Assembly (NCBI GenBank): GCA_028720145.1
Contig: JAQYLJ010000068.1
Coordinates: 1 to 56,359 of the forward strand
Origin: Clostridia bacterium
Lineage (GTDB): Bacteria; Bacillota; Clostridia; Oscillospirales; CAG-272
DNA: 56,359 nucleotides
Reading direction: 5' to 3'
A program made the translations under genes and the position numbers. Positions within the stretch are counted from its first letter, which is position 1; the number at the start of each line of letters is the position of its first letter. The notes beneath the pieces are model-generated. The model saw nothing but the letters and a program-made list of their open reading frames with translations. It was not told where the DNA came from and searched no databases. Positions 42,701 through 50,251 of the stretch are shown in pieces.

Positions 42701-42939
42701 AATAGTTTCTTTCTCCTTTTCTCTTTTTCTTTTCTGTTCTTTCATTCGGCTTTCGCCGGGAGCCACAAAAACGAAAATGACGGAGCCGTCAAGGAAAAAG
42801 AAAAACAATTGCGTGTGACTTCTCTCTTCCCGTATTTTCAGCAATTGTTTTTCCCTTGACTGCGAGGGCATTTTCGTTTACGCTCCCGAAAGCGAAAGGC
42901 GGATGCCTCAATCGGTGTTACAACCTTTCCTGTCACCGC

Positions 42940-43110
42940 TTATGCTTCTCTCCTTGTGTCCGTTTCCGCTTGCTTTTCGATCTCCTGCCGTCGCAATCCC
43001 AGGATCCTCGTTAGTAGTGCCAGATAAAACGCGCGCGTTTCTTCTTCGCTGGCTTTGATCTTCCCCGGATCTCCGATAAAGGTCGTTTGAAGTGTCAGTT
43101 CTCCTCTCAT
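42940..43110 (-). CDS. Small hypothetical protein, 56 aa, upstream of the recombinase
   Basis: Starts MRGELTLQTTFIGDPGKIKAS with AAAGGAGG 7 bases before the ATG, one of the best sites in the window. It is a charged, largely helical peptide (EEETRAFYLALLTRILGLRRQEIEKQAE). I do not recognise the family. It lies 240 bases before the recombinase start and behind a strongly structured leader, so it may be a small regulator such as an excision or control factor; that is inference from position only. Confidence 0.6.
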   Translation of the reverse strand: MRGELTLQTTFIGDPGKIKASEEETRAFYLALLTRILGLRRQEIEKQAETDTRREA

Positions 43111-43128
43111 GGCTTTCCTCCTTTTGTC

Positions 43129-43185
43129 GTTGCAAACAGAAAGGGCATCTCCGCGGTACCCGCAGATCATGCCCTCGAATGCAAC
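43129..43185 (-). promoter_or_regulatory. Structured leader before the 56-aa ORF
   Basis: Nested inverted repeats: outer GTTGCA/TGCAAC (43129-43134 with 43180-43185) and inner AGGGCAT/ATGCCCT (43142-43148 with 43169-43175), with further pairing inside. On the minus strand the inner stem is followed by TTTCTGTTTG and 12 bases later by the ribosome binding site. It may be an attenuator or an operator for the recombinase operon. Confidence 0.5.
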
Positions 43186-43510
43186 CACTGTTCCTTTGCC
43201 AGTCGGACCCTCGGTTCGTCATTCTGCTCCGCCCCTCCCGTTTGGTTGCATCGTATCACACCGGCCACCCAATATGGAAGATGACGCACCGTGACAGTTT
43301 ATAAACAGAGCCTGTATCGCCCCAATGTGACCCGTTGCCGATCCAACCCGAATCCATACTGTCTATGTTCCTTTAAGGTAAAAATAGCAAGCGCAGCGGC
43401 GTACAAAAATCTGCAAGCACCGATATCCGGAGAGAGCAATCAGCAATCATCGGAATCGACGACGACAAACGGTGCCGGTCAATTCACCGAATCATTAATA
43501 TGAAAAAGCA

Positions 43511-43573
43511 GCACGACGGAAAAAGGGGGTGCGGCGCCAAGCGGTTTAGCGGCGCCCACCCGTTCCGTCGTGC
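43511..43573. repeat. Large two-part palindrome A
   Basis: GCACGACGGAA (43511-43521) pairs with 43563-43573; inside, GGTG and GGCGCC (43528-43538) pair with 43551-43560. GC-rich, no coding sense seen. Flanking bases (AAAAAGCA, TGCTTTTCG) make it terminator-like on both strands. Confidence 0.8.
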
Positions 43574-43651
43574 TTTTCGTATGCAGTCGGTGATGCTGTT
43601 TTCATTTGCGGTTGCCCCCGCGGTTGCATGAGCAGTTTTTGAAAGCAAGGC

Positions 43652-43719
43652 GCAGGGCGTGTGCTTGTCTGCCGGCGCGTCAGCGCCGGCACTTGTATCA
43701 AGACAAGCACACGCCCTGC
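43652..43719. repeat. Large perfect palindrome B
   Basis: 19-bp outer arms (43652-43670 and 43701-43719) are exact reverse complements and enclose a second perfect stem GCCGGCGC-GTCA-GCGCCGGC (43671-43690). Its right arm is part of the direct repeat that recurs at the far end of the window. Confidence 0.9.
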
Positions 43720-43787
43720 TCACATGACCAAATCTCAAACCAATCTGACCCAATCTCATGCCAATTTAACCCTGCATGAATATTTTG
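43691..43787 (+). repeat. Boundary direct repeat, left copy
   Basis: A 24-bp start (43691-43714) and the end CCTGCATGAATATTTTG (43771-43787) are identical to the copy at 56229-56314. The middle differs and consists of about 10-11-bp units that each begin AA and end CC (four in this copy). Confidence 0.85.
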
Positions 43788-43853
43788 GAAGCATCTGTGA
43801 CCAAGCCATTCTGACTAGGACCGCGTTTTAAACGGTATTTTTTAATTTGACTA

Positions 43854-43882
43854 TTGCAAAGTAGGGTGCATTGTGGTATTAT
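43854..43882 (+). promoter_or_regulatory. Promoter of the fic gene
   Basis: TTGCAA (43854-43859), 17-bp spacer, TATTAT (43877-43882). Confidence 0.65.
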
Positions 43883-43914
43883 TTTATCAGATATTGTACC
43901 CCAACGAGGTGTTT

Positions 43915-44856
43915 ATGGAACTATCTTTTATAAAAATTCAAGAACTGCTACGGGAACGAGCAGATATTCATTCTCGCCTGGCTCTGTTACCTTATGACGG
44001 GGCTCCGGAGATCAAGGAGAAAAACGGGAGAAAATATCTGTATGTACGCCGTCGAGTGGCTTCCAAAAATACATCGACTTATGTAGATGTGTACTCGGAC
44101 GAACTGTATCAGTTATTGCTTCGCAACAATCGTGAAGCACGTGAGTTAAGGAAAGCATTACGCCATGTAGACAAGGCACTTGCAGAACTCGGCTATGCCA
44201 AAGCAGAATTGCCCCCCGATGTTGTTCTCAATCTGGAGTTTGCAAGAGCCAATCTAAAACAGAACATCTATGATCAAGCAGTATTGGAGGGCGTGGCGAC
44301 TTCCTTCCCACAAACCGAAGAAATCATCGATAACGGTATCGTCAATGGCATGACCGCTTCCGATGTTCAAAAGATTCTGAACCTCAAGCATGCATGGGAA
44401 TTCATTTTAGATGAGGATGTTTTACAAGCAAAGACCGATTACGCACTGCTGACACACATTGCAAAACTCGTTAATGAGGGGTTCTTTTCGGACGGTGGAA
44501 GAATTCGCAGAATCCCCGTCACGATTGGCGGATGCAGTTATGTGCCACCAATACCATTTGAGGCCGATGTGGTCGCAAATATTGAGCAAATTCTCTCTGC
44601 CGGAGATGACCTGCCGACAACAGCCATCAGGCTATGTCTCTACGCCATGCGGACGCAAGTGTTTGTGGACGGCAACAAACGCGCCTCTGTGATTTTCGCC
44701 AATCATTTTCTGATTTCCCACGGTGCCGGGATGCTGATCATCCCCGAGAAGCTTGTTCCCGATTTTAAAAAGAAACTGGTACGCTTCTACGAAAGCGGCG
44801 ATGATGCGGAGATCCTTTCGTTCATGTTAGATTCCTGTATGAAGTCTTATAAGTAA
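43915..44856 (+). CDS. Fic-family protein with Gln at the catalytic His position
   Basis: A 313-aa protein. Start at ATG 43915 with GAGGT upstream. The N-terminal 150 residues are helical, with a beta hairpin rich in Arg (KYLYVRRRVASKNTSTYVDVYSDELY, spread over 40-65). The Fic core begins near 165 (AWEFILDEDVL), with a target-binding flap (GGRIRRIPVTIGGCSYVPP) and the active-site loop QVFVDGNKR (248-256). Fic enzymes need H-x-F-x-(D/E)-G-N; here His is Gln248 while Phe, Asp, Gly, Asn, Lys and Arg are kept. It may be catalytically altered or a regulator. It stands at the head of the restriction cluster with its own promoter. Confidence 0.88.
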   Translation: MELSFIKIQELLRERADIHSRLALLPYDGAPEIKEKNGRKYLYVRRRVASKNTSTYVDVYSDELYQLLLRNNREARELRKALRHVDKALAELGYAKAELPPDVVLNLEFARANLKQNIYDQAVLEGVATSFPQTEEIIDNGIVNGMTASDVQKILNLKHAWEFILDEDVLQAKTDYALLTHIAKLVNEGFFSDGGRIRRIPVTIGGCSYVPPIPFEADVVANIEQILSAGDDLPTTAIRLCLYAMRTQVFVDGNKRASVIFANHFLISHGAGMLIIPEKLVPDFKKKLVRFYESGDDAEILSFMLDSCMKSYK

Positions 44857-44966
44857 GAGAACGGGTCATTTTTGTATTGCAACAGCATCCATATACAGAC
44901 AGTTCGGAATGCCAAGAAATAGGGTATATAGGAATGAATATTGATATAAAAGAAAATTATATCTAG

Positions 44967-45146
44967 CAACTCGATTCAAAACTGCTTGCTATTTTGCTTA
45001 TGGATAAAAGTTCCGGCAAAAATATCATCTGGGCAACTAACAATTACGTCGAGAGGGGTCTCGTATATAAACAAGTAGAATTCATTTTGCTCAAAAAGCA
45101 GACGGTTAAAGGTTCATTGTACACTCTACGATTATCTTGTGCATAG
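44967..45146 (+). pseudogene. Short gene remnant, restriction/methylase-like
   Basis: An open frame of about 60 codons reads QLDSKLLAILL then MDKSSGKNIIWATNNY and stops at 45144. The phrase TGKNIIWATD-Y occurs near the N-terminus of some restriction-modification methyltransferases, so this may be a leftover of a displaced gene. There is no ribosome binding site, and the remaining bases between 44857 and 45231 are AT-rich and non-coding. Tentative. Confidence 0.3.
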
Positions 45147-45231
45147 CTCCTTATATACACAGACACTGTATGATTTCACACACTGGGTTTGAATTTGCAA
45201 ACATTCCGTTCGATTTTTCCGTTTTGGCGAC

Positions 45232-45260
45232 TTGCAATTTTTGTAAAAATACTGTATAAT
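45232..45260 (+). promoter_or_regulatory. Promoter of the restriction cluster
   Basis: TTGCAA (45232-45237), 17-bp spacer, TATAAT (45255-45260). The start point near 45267 excludes the ATG at 45259 as start of the regulator. Confidence 0.8.
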
Positions 45261-45291
45261 GGAGTCAATCGTTTTTGGGGAGTGTGCTAAA

Positions 45292-45522
45292 ATGGCTGCA
45301 AGTTACAAAAAGCTATGGAAACTGTTGATCGATAAGGATATGAAAAAGAAAGATCTGCGTATGCTTACCGGGCTCAGTTCATCCACCATTGCAAAAATGA
45401 CAAAGAACGAACCGGTCAGTACGGAAGTCATCATCAAGATCTGCCATGCGCTGGAGTGTGACATCGGGGATGTCATGGAAATCGTTCCCGACGGTACAAA
45501 AATGACAAAGGCGGAAAACTAA
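45292..45522 (+). CDS. XRE-family helix-turn-helix regulator, 76 aa
   Basis: Cro/CI-type DNA-binding protein: KKLWKLLIDKDMKKKDLRMLTG and SSSTIAKMTKNEPVSTEVIIKICHAL form helices 1-5, with the HTH about residues 20-42; the C-terminal tail holds CDIGDVMEIVPDG. Typical of controllers of restriction-modification loci and mobile elements. ATG at 45292 with GGGGAG upstream. Its stop overlaps the helicase start by one base (TAATG), so it is co-translated with the cluster and probably autoregulates the promoter 30 bases upstream. Confidence 0.9.
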   Translation: MAASYKKLWKLLIDKDMKKKDLRMLTGLSSSTIAKMTKNEPVSTEVIIKICHALECDIGDVMEIVPDGTKMTKAEN

Positions 45523-48500
45523 TGGAACTCCTCGATAATGTCAACAAAACGCTTAAAGATGACCTGAGTGATACCATTCGTGACGGCAGTAAAATTTCCA
45601 TTGCAGCCGCCCTTTTCTCAATATATGCCTATCAGCAATTGCGCTCAGAGCTGGAAGGTATTGATGAGTTCCGCTTCATTTTCACATCCCCGACATTTAT
45701 CACGGACAAGGTCGCAAAGGAAAGTCGGGAGTTCTATATTCCCCGCCTGCAGAGAGAAAAGGGGATCTACGGAACGGAGTTTGAAATCCGGCTTAGGAAC
45801 GAATTGACCCAAAAAGCCATTGCCCGTGAATGCGCGGACTGGATCCGGAGTAAAGCGACTTTCAAGTCCAACATCACAGCGGAAAACCTGATGGGATTCC
45901 TCAATGTGGACGAAACAAGCTATTCGCCAATCGGTGGTTTTACGGCAGTTGACCTCGGCTGTGAGCGCGGCAATAATATGTTTACCGCCATAACCAAGAC
46001 AACCGCCACCGAGAATAGCCGATACTTTCTCCGCAAGTTCGATGAAGTCTGGAATGACACCACTAAACTCCAGGATGTAACCGACCAGATCGTTGAAAGC
46101 ATTTCGGCAGCCTACAACGAAAACGCCCCGGAATTCATCTACTTTGTCACACTTTTCAACATTTTTAACGAATTCCTCGAAGATATTTCGGAGGATGATC
46201 TTCCGAACGAAGCGACCGGATTCAAGGAAAGCAAAATCTGGGGGATGCTCTACAACTTCCAAAGAGACGCTGCCCTCGCAATCATCAATAAACTGGAGAA
46301 ATACAACGGGTGCATTTTAGCGGACAGCGTCGGTCTCGGTAAAACTTTCACGGCGCTCGCAGTCATCAAATACTATGAGAACCGCAACAAATCGGTTCTT
46401 GTCCTTTGCCCCAAAAAGTTGGCAAATAACTGGAACACCTATAAAGACAATTACGTCAACAATCCGATTGCCGCCGACCGGCTCCGTTACGATGTCCTTT
46501 ACCATACCGACTTGTCAAGAAATCACGGAACTTCAAACGGGTTGGATCTGGATCGCCTGAACTGGGGCAATTACGACCTGGTCGTGATTGACGAATCGCA
46601 CAATTTCCGAAACGGCGGCAAAATCGGCGGTGAAGATGATAAAGAAAACCGCTACCTCCGTTTGCTGAATAAAGTGATCCGTACCGGGGTAAAAACCAAG
46701 GTACTGATGCTGTCTGCAACGCCCGTCAATAATCGCTTTAATGACCTGAAAAACCAGCTTGCTCTTGCCTATGAAGGGAACTCTGCACTCATCAATGGGA
46801 AACTGAATACCAAAAATTCAATCGAAGAGATTTTCCGCCAGGCGCAGAGGGCTTTTAATGCATGGAGCAAACAGGACCCCGAAAAACGGACGACCGAGAA
46901 CCTGCTTAAAATGCTTGACTTCGATTTTTTCGAAGTTCTGGATTCCGTTACAATTGCGCGTTCCAGAAAGCATATTGAGAAGTATTATGACACAACGGCT
47001 ATCGGCTCGTTCCCGGAGCGACTCAAACCGATATCGCTGTATCCGCCTCTGACGGATCTCGACGGTGCCATCAACTACAATGAAATCTTTGAGCAGTTGA
47101 TGCTCCTGAACCTCGCGATTTACACGCCGTCTCATTACATACTCAACAGCAAAAAGAGCAAGTATGCCGATTTGTTCGATGACGATAAAGTCAATGTCGG
47201 CTTTACGCAGGCAAACCGCGAACAAGGGATCCGTCGCCTGATGGCAATCAACCTGATGAAGCGCATGGAAAGCTCGGTTTCTTCCTTCCGCCTGACACTC
47301 ATGCGCATTGATGATCTGTTATGGAATACCATTTCTACCATTGACCGATACCATCAGTTTTCTGACAAGGAACTGACCCTCACCGACCTTTTACAGGTGG
47401 GGGAGGTTGACGATGACGACCTGAATGCCGACGAACTTTTTTCGTTCGGCAGAAAGGTTAAGATCAGTCTTTGCGATATGGACTACACCTCGTGGAAGCG
47501 GGACCTCGAAAAGGATAAAGAAATCATCGAGCTTCTGACCGTGATGGTCGCAGATATCACCCCCGAGCACGACAGCAAATTGCAGGAACTGCTCACGGTC
47601 CTCTCGGGCAAGATTGAGCATCCGATCAACGGTGACAACCGAAAGGTCATCATTTTTACTGCGTTCTCTGACACTGCCGAATATCTGTATGAGAATGTCA
47701 GCAAATATATCCTGCAAAAATACCATTTATATACGGCGATGGTCACAGGTACTGTGGAGGGGCGTACTACAGCGCCTCGCCTGCGCTGTGACATGAATAC
47801 GGTGCTTACATGCTTTTCTCCGCTCTCCAAAGGCAGAGATCTGCTCATGCCCAATGACAAAACGGATATTGACATTCTGATTGCAACCGACTGTATTTCC
47901 GAAGGTCAAAACCTGCAGGACTGCGATTTCCTTATCAATTACGATATTCACTGGAACCCCGTCCGAATTATTCAGCGTTTCGGACGCATCGACCGTATCG
48001 GCAGTAAAAATACACGCATCCAGCTCGTCAACTTTTGGCCGAATGTCACACTGGATGAGTATATTGACCTGAAAGCGCGTGTCGAAACCCGCATGAAGAT
48101 TGTCAATATGACGGCGACCGGCGACGACAATGTCCTTGCAGAGGAAAAGGCAGACCTCGAATACCGAAAGGCACAGCTCAAACGCTTGCAGGAGGAAGTC
48201 GTCGATATCGAAGAAATGTCCTCCGGTATCTCCATTATGGACCTCGGCTTAAACGAGTTCCGGCTGGATCTTCTGGAGTATGTCAAGGTGAACCCTGATC
48301 TTGATAAAACGCCGTTCGGGCTCCACGCGGTGACGGCAGCGAGTGATGATTGTCCTCCCGGTGTCGTATTTGTCCTCAAAAACCGCGCCAACAGCATCAA
48401 TATTGATCATCAGAATCGGCTCCACCCGTTCTACATGGTTTATATCGGCGAGGACGGCGAAGTCGTATGCGACCACTTGTCACCGAAAGCCATGTTGGAC

Positions 48501-48761
48501 AAGCTCCGCTATTTGTGCAAGGGCAAAACGGAACCGATCCCGGCACTGTACCATCGCTTCAACCGGGAGACAAAAGACGGTAGAAATATGCAAGCCACCT
48601 CTGTTCTGCTCGGAGACGCAATCGCGTCTATTATCAAGACCAAAGAAGAAAGCGAAATCGACACCTTCCTGAAAGGCGGTCAAATGAGTTTTCTCACAAA
48701 TGAAATCAAAGGGCTCGACGACTTTGAGCTGATCTGTTTCCTCGTCGTCAAATCCATGTGA
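45522..48761 (+). CDS. SNF2/superfamily-2 helicase of the restriction cluster
   Basis: A 1079-aa ATPase. The N-terminal 240 residues (ISIAAALFSIYAYQQL ... FRFIFTSPTFI ... SPIGGFTAVDLG) resemble the PLD-like region found ahead of related helicases, but no HxK nuclease motif is visible. Helicase motifs: I, DSVGLGKTF with Lys274; II, DESH at 357-360; III, MLSATPVNNRF; V, LIATDCISEGQNLQ; VI, QRFGRIDRIGS from 818. The insertion between the RecA lobes is large. It probably translocates on double-stranded DNA. Genes of this type accompany multi-gene defence loci; here it shares a message with a type III Mod/Res pair, which already has its own helicase. Confidence 0.9.
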   Translation: MELLDNVNKTLKDDLSDTIRDGSKISIAAALFSIYAYQQLRSELEGIDEFRFIFTSPTFITDKVAKESREFYIPRLQREKGIYGTEFEIRLRNELTQKAIARECADWIRSKATFKSNITAENLMGFLNVDETSYSPIGGFTAVDLGCERGNNMFTAITKTTATENSRYFLRKFDEVWNDTTKLQDVTDQIVESISAAYNENAPEFIYFVTLFNIFNEFLEDISEDDLPNEATGFKESKIWGMLYNFQRDAALAIINKLEKYNGCILADSVGLGKTFTALAVIKYYENRNKSVLVLCPKKLANNWNTYKDNYVNNPIAADRLRYDVLYHTDLSRNHGTSNGLDLDRLNWGNYDLVVIDESHNFRNGGKIGGEDDKENRYLRLLNKVIRTGVKTKVLMLSATPVNNRFNDLKNQLALAYEGNSALINGKLNTKNSIEEIFRQAQRAFNAWSKQDPEKRTTENLLKMLDFDFFEVLDSVTIARSRKHIEKYYDTTAIGSFPERLKPISLYPPLTDLDGAINYNEIFEQLMLLNLAIYTPSHYILNSKKSKYADLFDDDKVNVGFTQANREQGIRRLMAINLMKRMESSVSSFRLTLMRIDDLLWNTISTIDRYHQFSDKELTLTDLLQVGEVDDDDLNADELFSFGRKVKISLCDMDYTSWKRDLEKDKEIIELLTVMVADITPEHDSKLQELLTVLSGKIEHPINGDNRKVIIFTAFSDTAEYLYENVSKYILQKYHLYTAMVTGTVEGRTTAPRLRCDMNTVLTCFSPLSKGRDLLMPNDKTDIDILIATDCISEGQNLQDCDFLINYDIHWNPVRIIQRFGRIDRIGSKNTRIQLVNFWPNVTLDEYIDLKARVETRMKIVNMTATGDDNVLAEEKADLEYRKAQLKRLQEEVVDIEEMSSGISIMDLGLNEFRLDLLEYVKVNPDLDKTPFGLHAVTAASDDCPPGVVFVLKNRANSINIDHQNRLHPFYMVYIGEDGEVVCDHLSPKAMLDKLRYLCKGKTEPIPALYHRFNRETKDGRNMQATSVLLGDAIASIIKTKEESEIDTFLKGGQMSFLTNEIKGLDDFELICFLVVKSM

Positions 48762-48776
48762 CATTGGAGGAGTAAA

Positions 48777-49379
48777 ATGCTCGGCTTCCCGCAGAAAACG
48801 GAAATCAGAAAACCACTGCACAAAAAGGTAATCTTTGATCGACTGAAATTGAATAGGGCACAGCAGGAGCGCGTGGATGCCGACATTTCGCGTCTTTGGT
48901 TCGTCAATGAAATATCGCCCTACAGCGTCGGTATTGCTGCAGGCGAGGAAGTTAAGGCGTTCTATGTGATTGAGGCCTCTCTCAAACGCCGCAACTACGA
49001 CGAAAAAACGATTGCCATGCTATTCCGTCTGATTGAAAACAAGATGATCCTCGTCTTGTCCTTTGAGGCAGAGAGCCGGATAGCCGTCTACCGCGGCAGA
49101 TTGCTTGAAACGGCATGGATGCCGACAGGATCCTTTTCCTATACTCTACAAGGGCTGAACCTTGACGCGGTATGGGACAACCTGGTTATGCAGATCGGCA
49201 ATATCCATCCGGAACCGGGGCGTACCCTTGACGAGCAAATTGCCGTAGATGAACAGCGTGCAAAAATACAGAAAGAAATTGAACGGCTCGAGAAACTGGC
49301 ACGGGCGGAAACCCAGCCGAAAAAGAAATTTGAAATTGTGGAACAAATCAATCGTCTGAAAGATACTGTGGAGATTTGA
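48777..49379 (+). CDS. DUF4391-like protein
   Basis: A 200-aa cytoplasmic protein. I recognise the general pattern of DUF4391 (LGFPQKTEIRKPLHKKVIF, then VGIAAGEEVKAFYVIEASLK, later WDNLVMQI), a family repeatedly found beside helicase and methyltransferase genes of defence loci. The C-terminal third (about 150-200) is a Lys/Glu-rich coiled coil (IQKEIERLEKLARAE). Molecular role unknown. GGAGGAG 6 bases before the ATG; 15 bases after the helicase gene. Confidence 0.75.
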   Translation: MLGFPQKTEIRKPLHKKVIFDRLKLNRAQQERVDADISRLWFVNEISPYSVGIAAGEEVKAFYVIEASLKRRNYDEKTIAMLFRLIENKMILVLSFEAESRIAVYRGRLLETAWMPTGSFSYTLQGLNLDAVWDNLVMQIGNIHPEPGRTLDEQIAVDEQRAKIQKEIERLEKLARAETQPKKKFEIVEQINRLKDTVEI

Positions 49380-49382
49380 AAG

Positions 49383-50237
49383 ATGCGAAAAAGTATTTTT
49401 GACATTGCTGCCGAAAGACTGGATATGAACAGCGACACCGACAGACTAATTGCGCTGGCAACAACCGAAAAAACATTATATGACGGTTATTTCCAGAAGA
49501 GTTATACGCTTTTTGATTATGTAGATGATTGTTGCTTCTCGAGATGGCGCTATCGAGGACGATACATTAATGCAAAAGATTTTTTGAATGCATTAGACTT
49601 TGACAATCTTGTGCAAATGGCACGGCACAATTTAGAAAAGCATCTGACTCTCATAGAGCTTATCTATAATTTTTGGAACCTTGCTTATAACGAACTGGAT
49701 AAAGATCCCTGCCCCGAAGGACTGACTGGCGATTTTAACTTTCATCATCTCAAAAAAGTAATGGATCAGATTCTTGATGAAAATAACCATATTGCTATCG
49801 GCAATGAGGATAACGATCACTTTATTGTTGTTGAGAACAAGCCCGAGGTCACGGCTGTTGCAGAAATTATGCCGACCGAATCGCTTTCTCTTGAAGTAAT
49901 CAAATATAATCATCGCTCCTTGAAAGGCAATATTGATTTAAAGAGAGCCATCCTTCTCAAACTGGGTGCAGAAATTGAACCAAAACGCTCAAATTTACGC
50001 AGCATTAATAGTCATTTGGAAAGTGACATTTTTACATTACTTAACAATCTCAACATCCGACATAATAACTGTGCTGTAAATGACCAGAAAAACTACAAAG
50101 AAGCTATTGCTGCCATGACCACAGAGCAACTGGAGGAATGGTACGATGAACTGTATCAAATGATTCTTCTCGGCTTTTTGCTGTTGGATAATGTTGAACG
50201 TTCAAATAAAGTGGCAGGGCTGAAGTCGCAGATTTAA
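49383..50237 (+). CDS. Unrecognised AT-rich protein of the restriction cluster, 284 aa
   Basis: Function not recognised. Mostly helical, acidic, soluble; no signal, no membrane helix, no obvious nuclease or nucleotide motif. Segments of note: YDGYFQKSYTLFDYVDDCCF with an aromatic and Cys-rich stretch (about 32-51), WRYRGRYINAKDFL (54-67) and HNNCAVND near residue 220. AT-richer than the helicase and DUF4391 genes before it, so it may have been inserted as exchangeable cargo. Starts 3 bases after the DUF4391 stop, with GGAG in that gene's end; AGGAGG for mod follows its stop. Position suggests a system-specific effector or sensor. Confidence 0.7.
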   Translation: MRKSIFDIAAERLDMNSDTDRLIALATTEKTLYDGYFQKSYTLFDYVDDCCFSRWRYRGRYINAKDFLNALDFDNLVQMARHNLEKHLTLIELIYNFWNLAYNELDKDPCPEGLTGDFNFHHLKKVMDQILDENNHIAIGNEDNDHFIVVENKPEVTAVAEIMPTESLSLEVIKYNHRSLKGNIDLKRAILLKLGAEIEPKRSNLRSINSHLESDIFTLLNNLNIRHNNCAVNDQKNYKEAIAAMTTEQLEEWYDELYQMILLGFLLLDNVERSNKVAGLKSQI

Positions 50238-50251
50238 GGAGGGCACAACTA

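Noticed and set aside
43291..43503. 70-codon plus-strand frame before palindrome A
   Set aside because: No ribosome binding site, Ser/Asn-rich low-information translation, no recognisable domain.
43652..43719. Palindrome B as an integron attC site
   Set aside because: No integron integrase nearby, no attC core consensus, and the arms are perfect rather than carrying the bulges attC recombination needs.
43484..43759. 91-codon minus-strand frame running through both palindromes
   Set aside because: It is made of the palindromic and repeat DNA itself, with no ribosome binding site; its reading through perfect palindromes is a by-product of their GC content.
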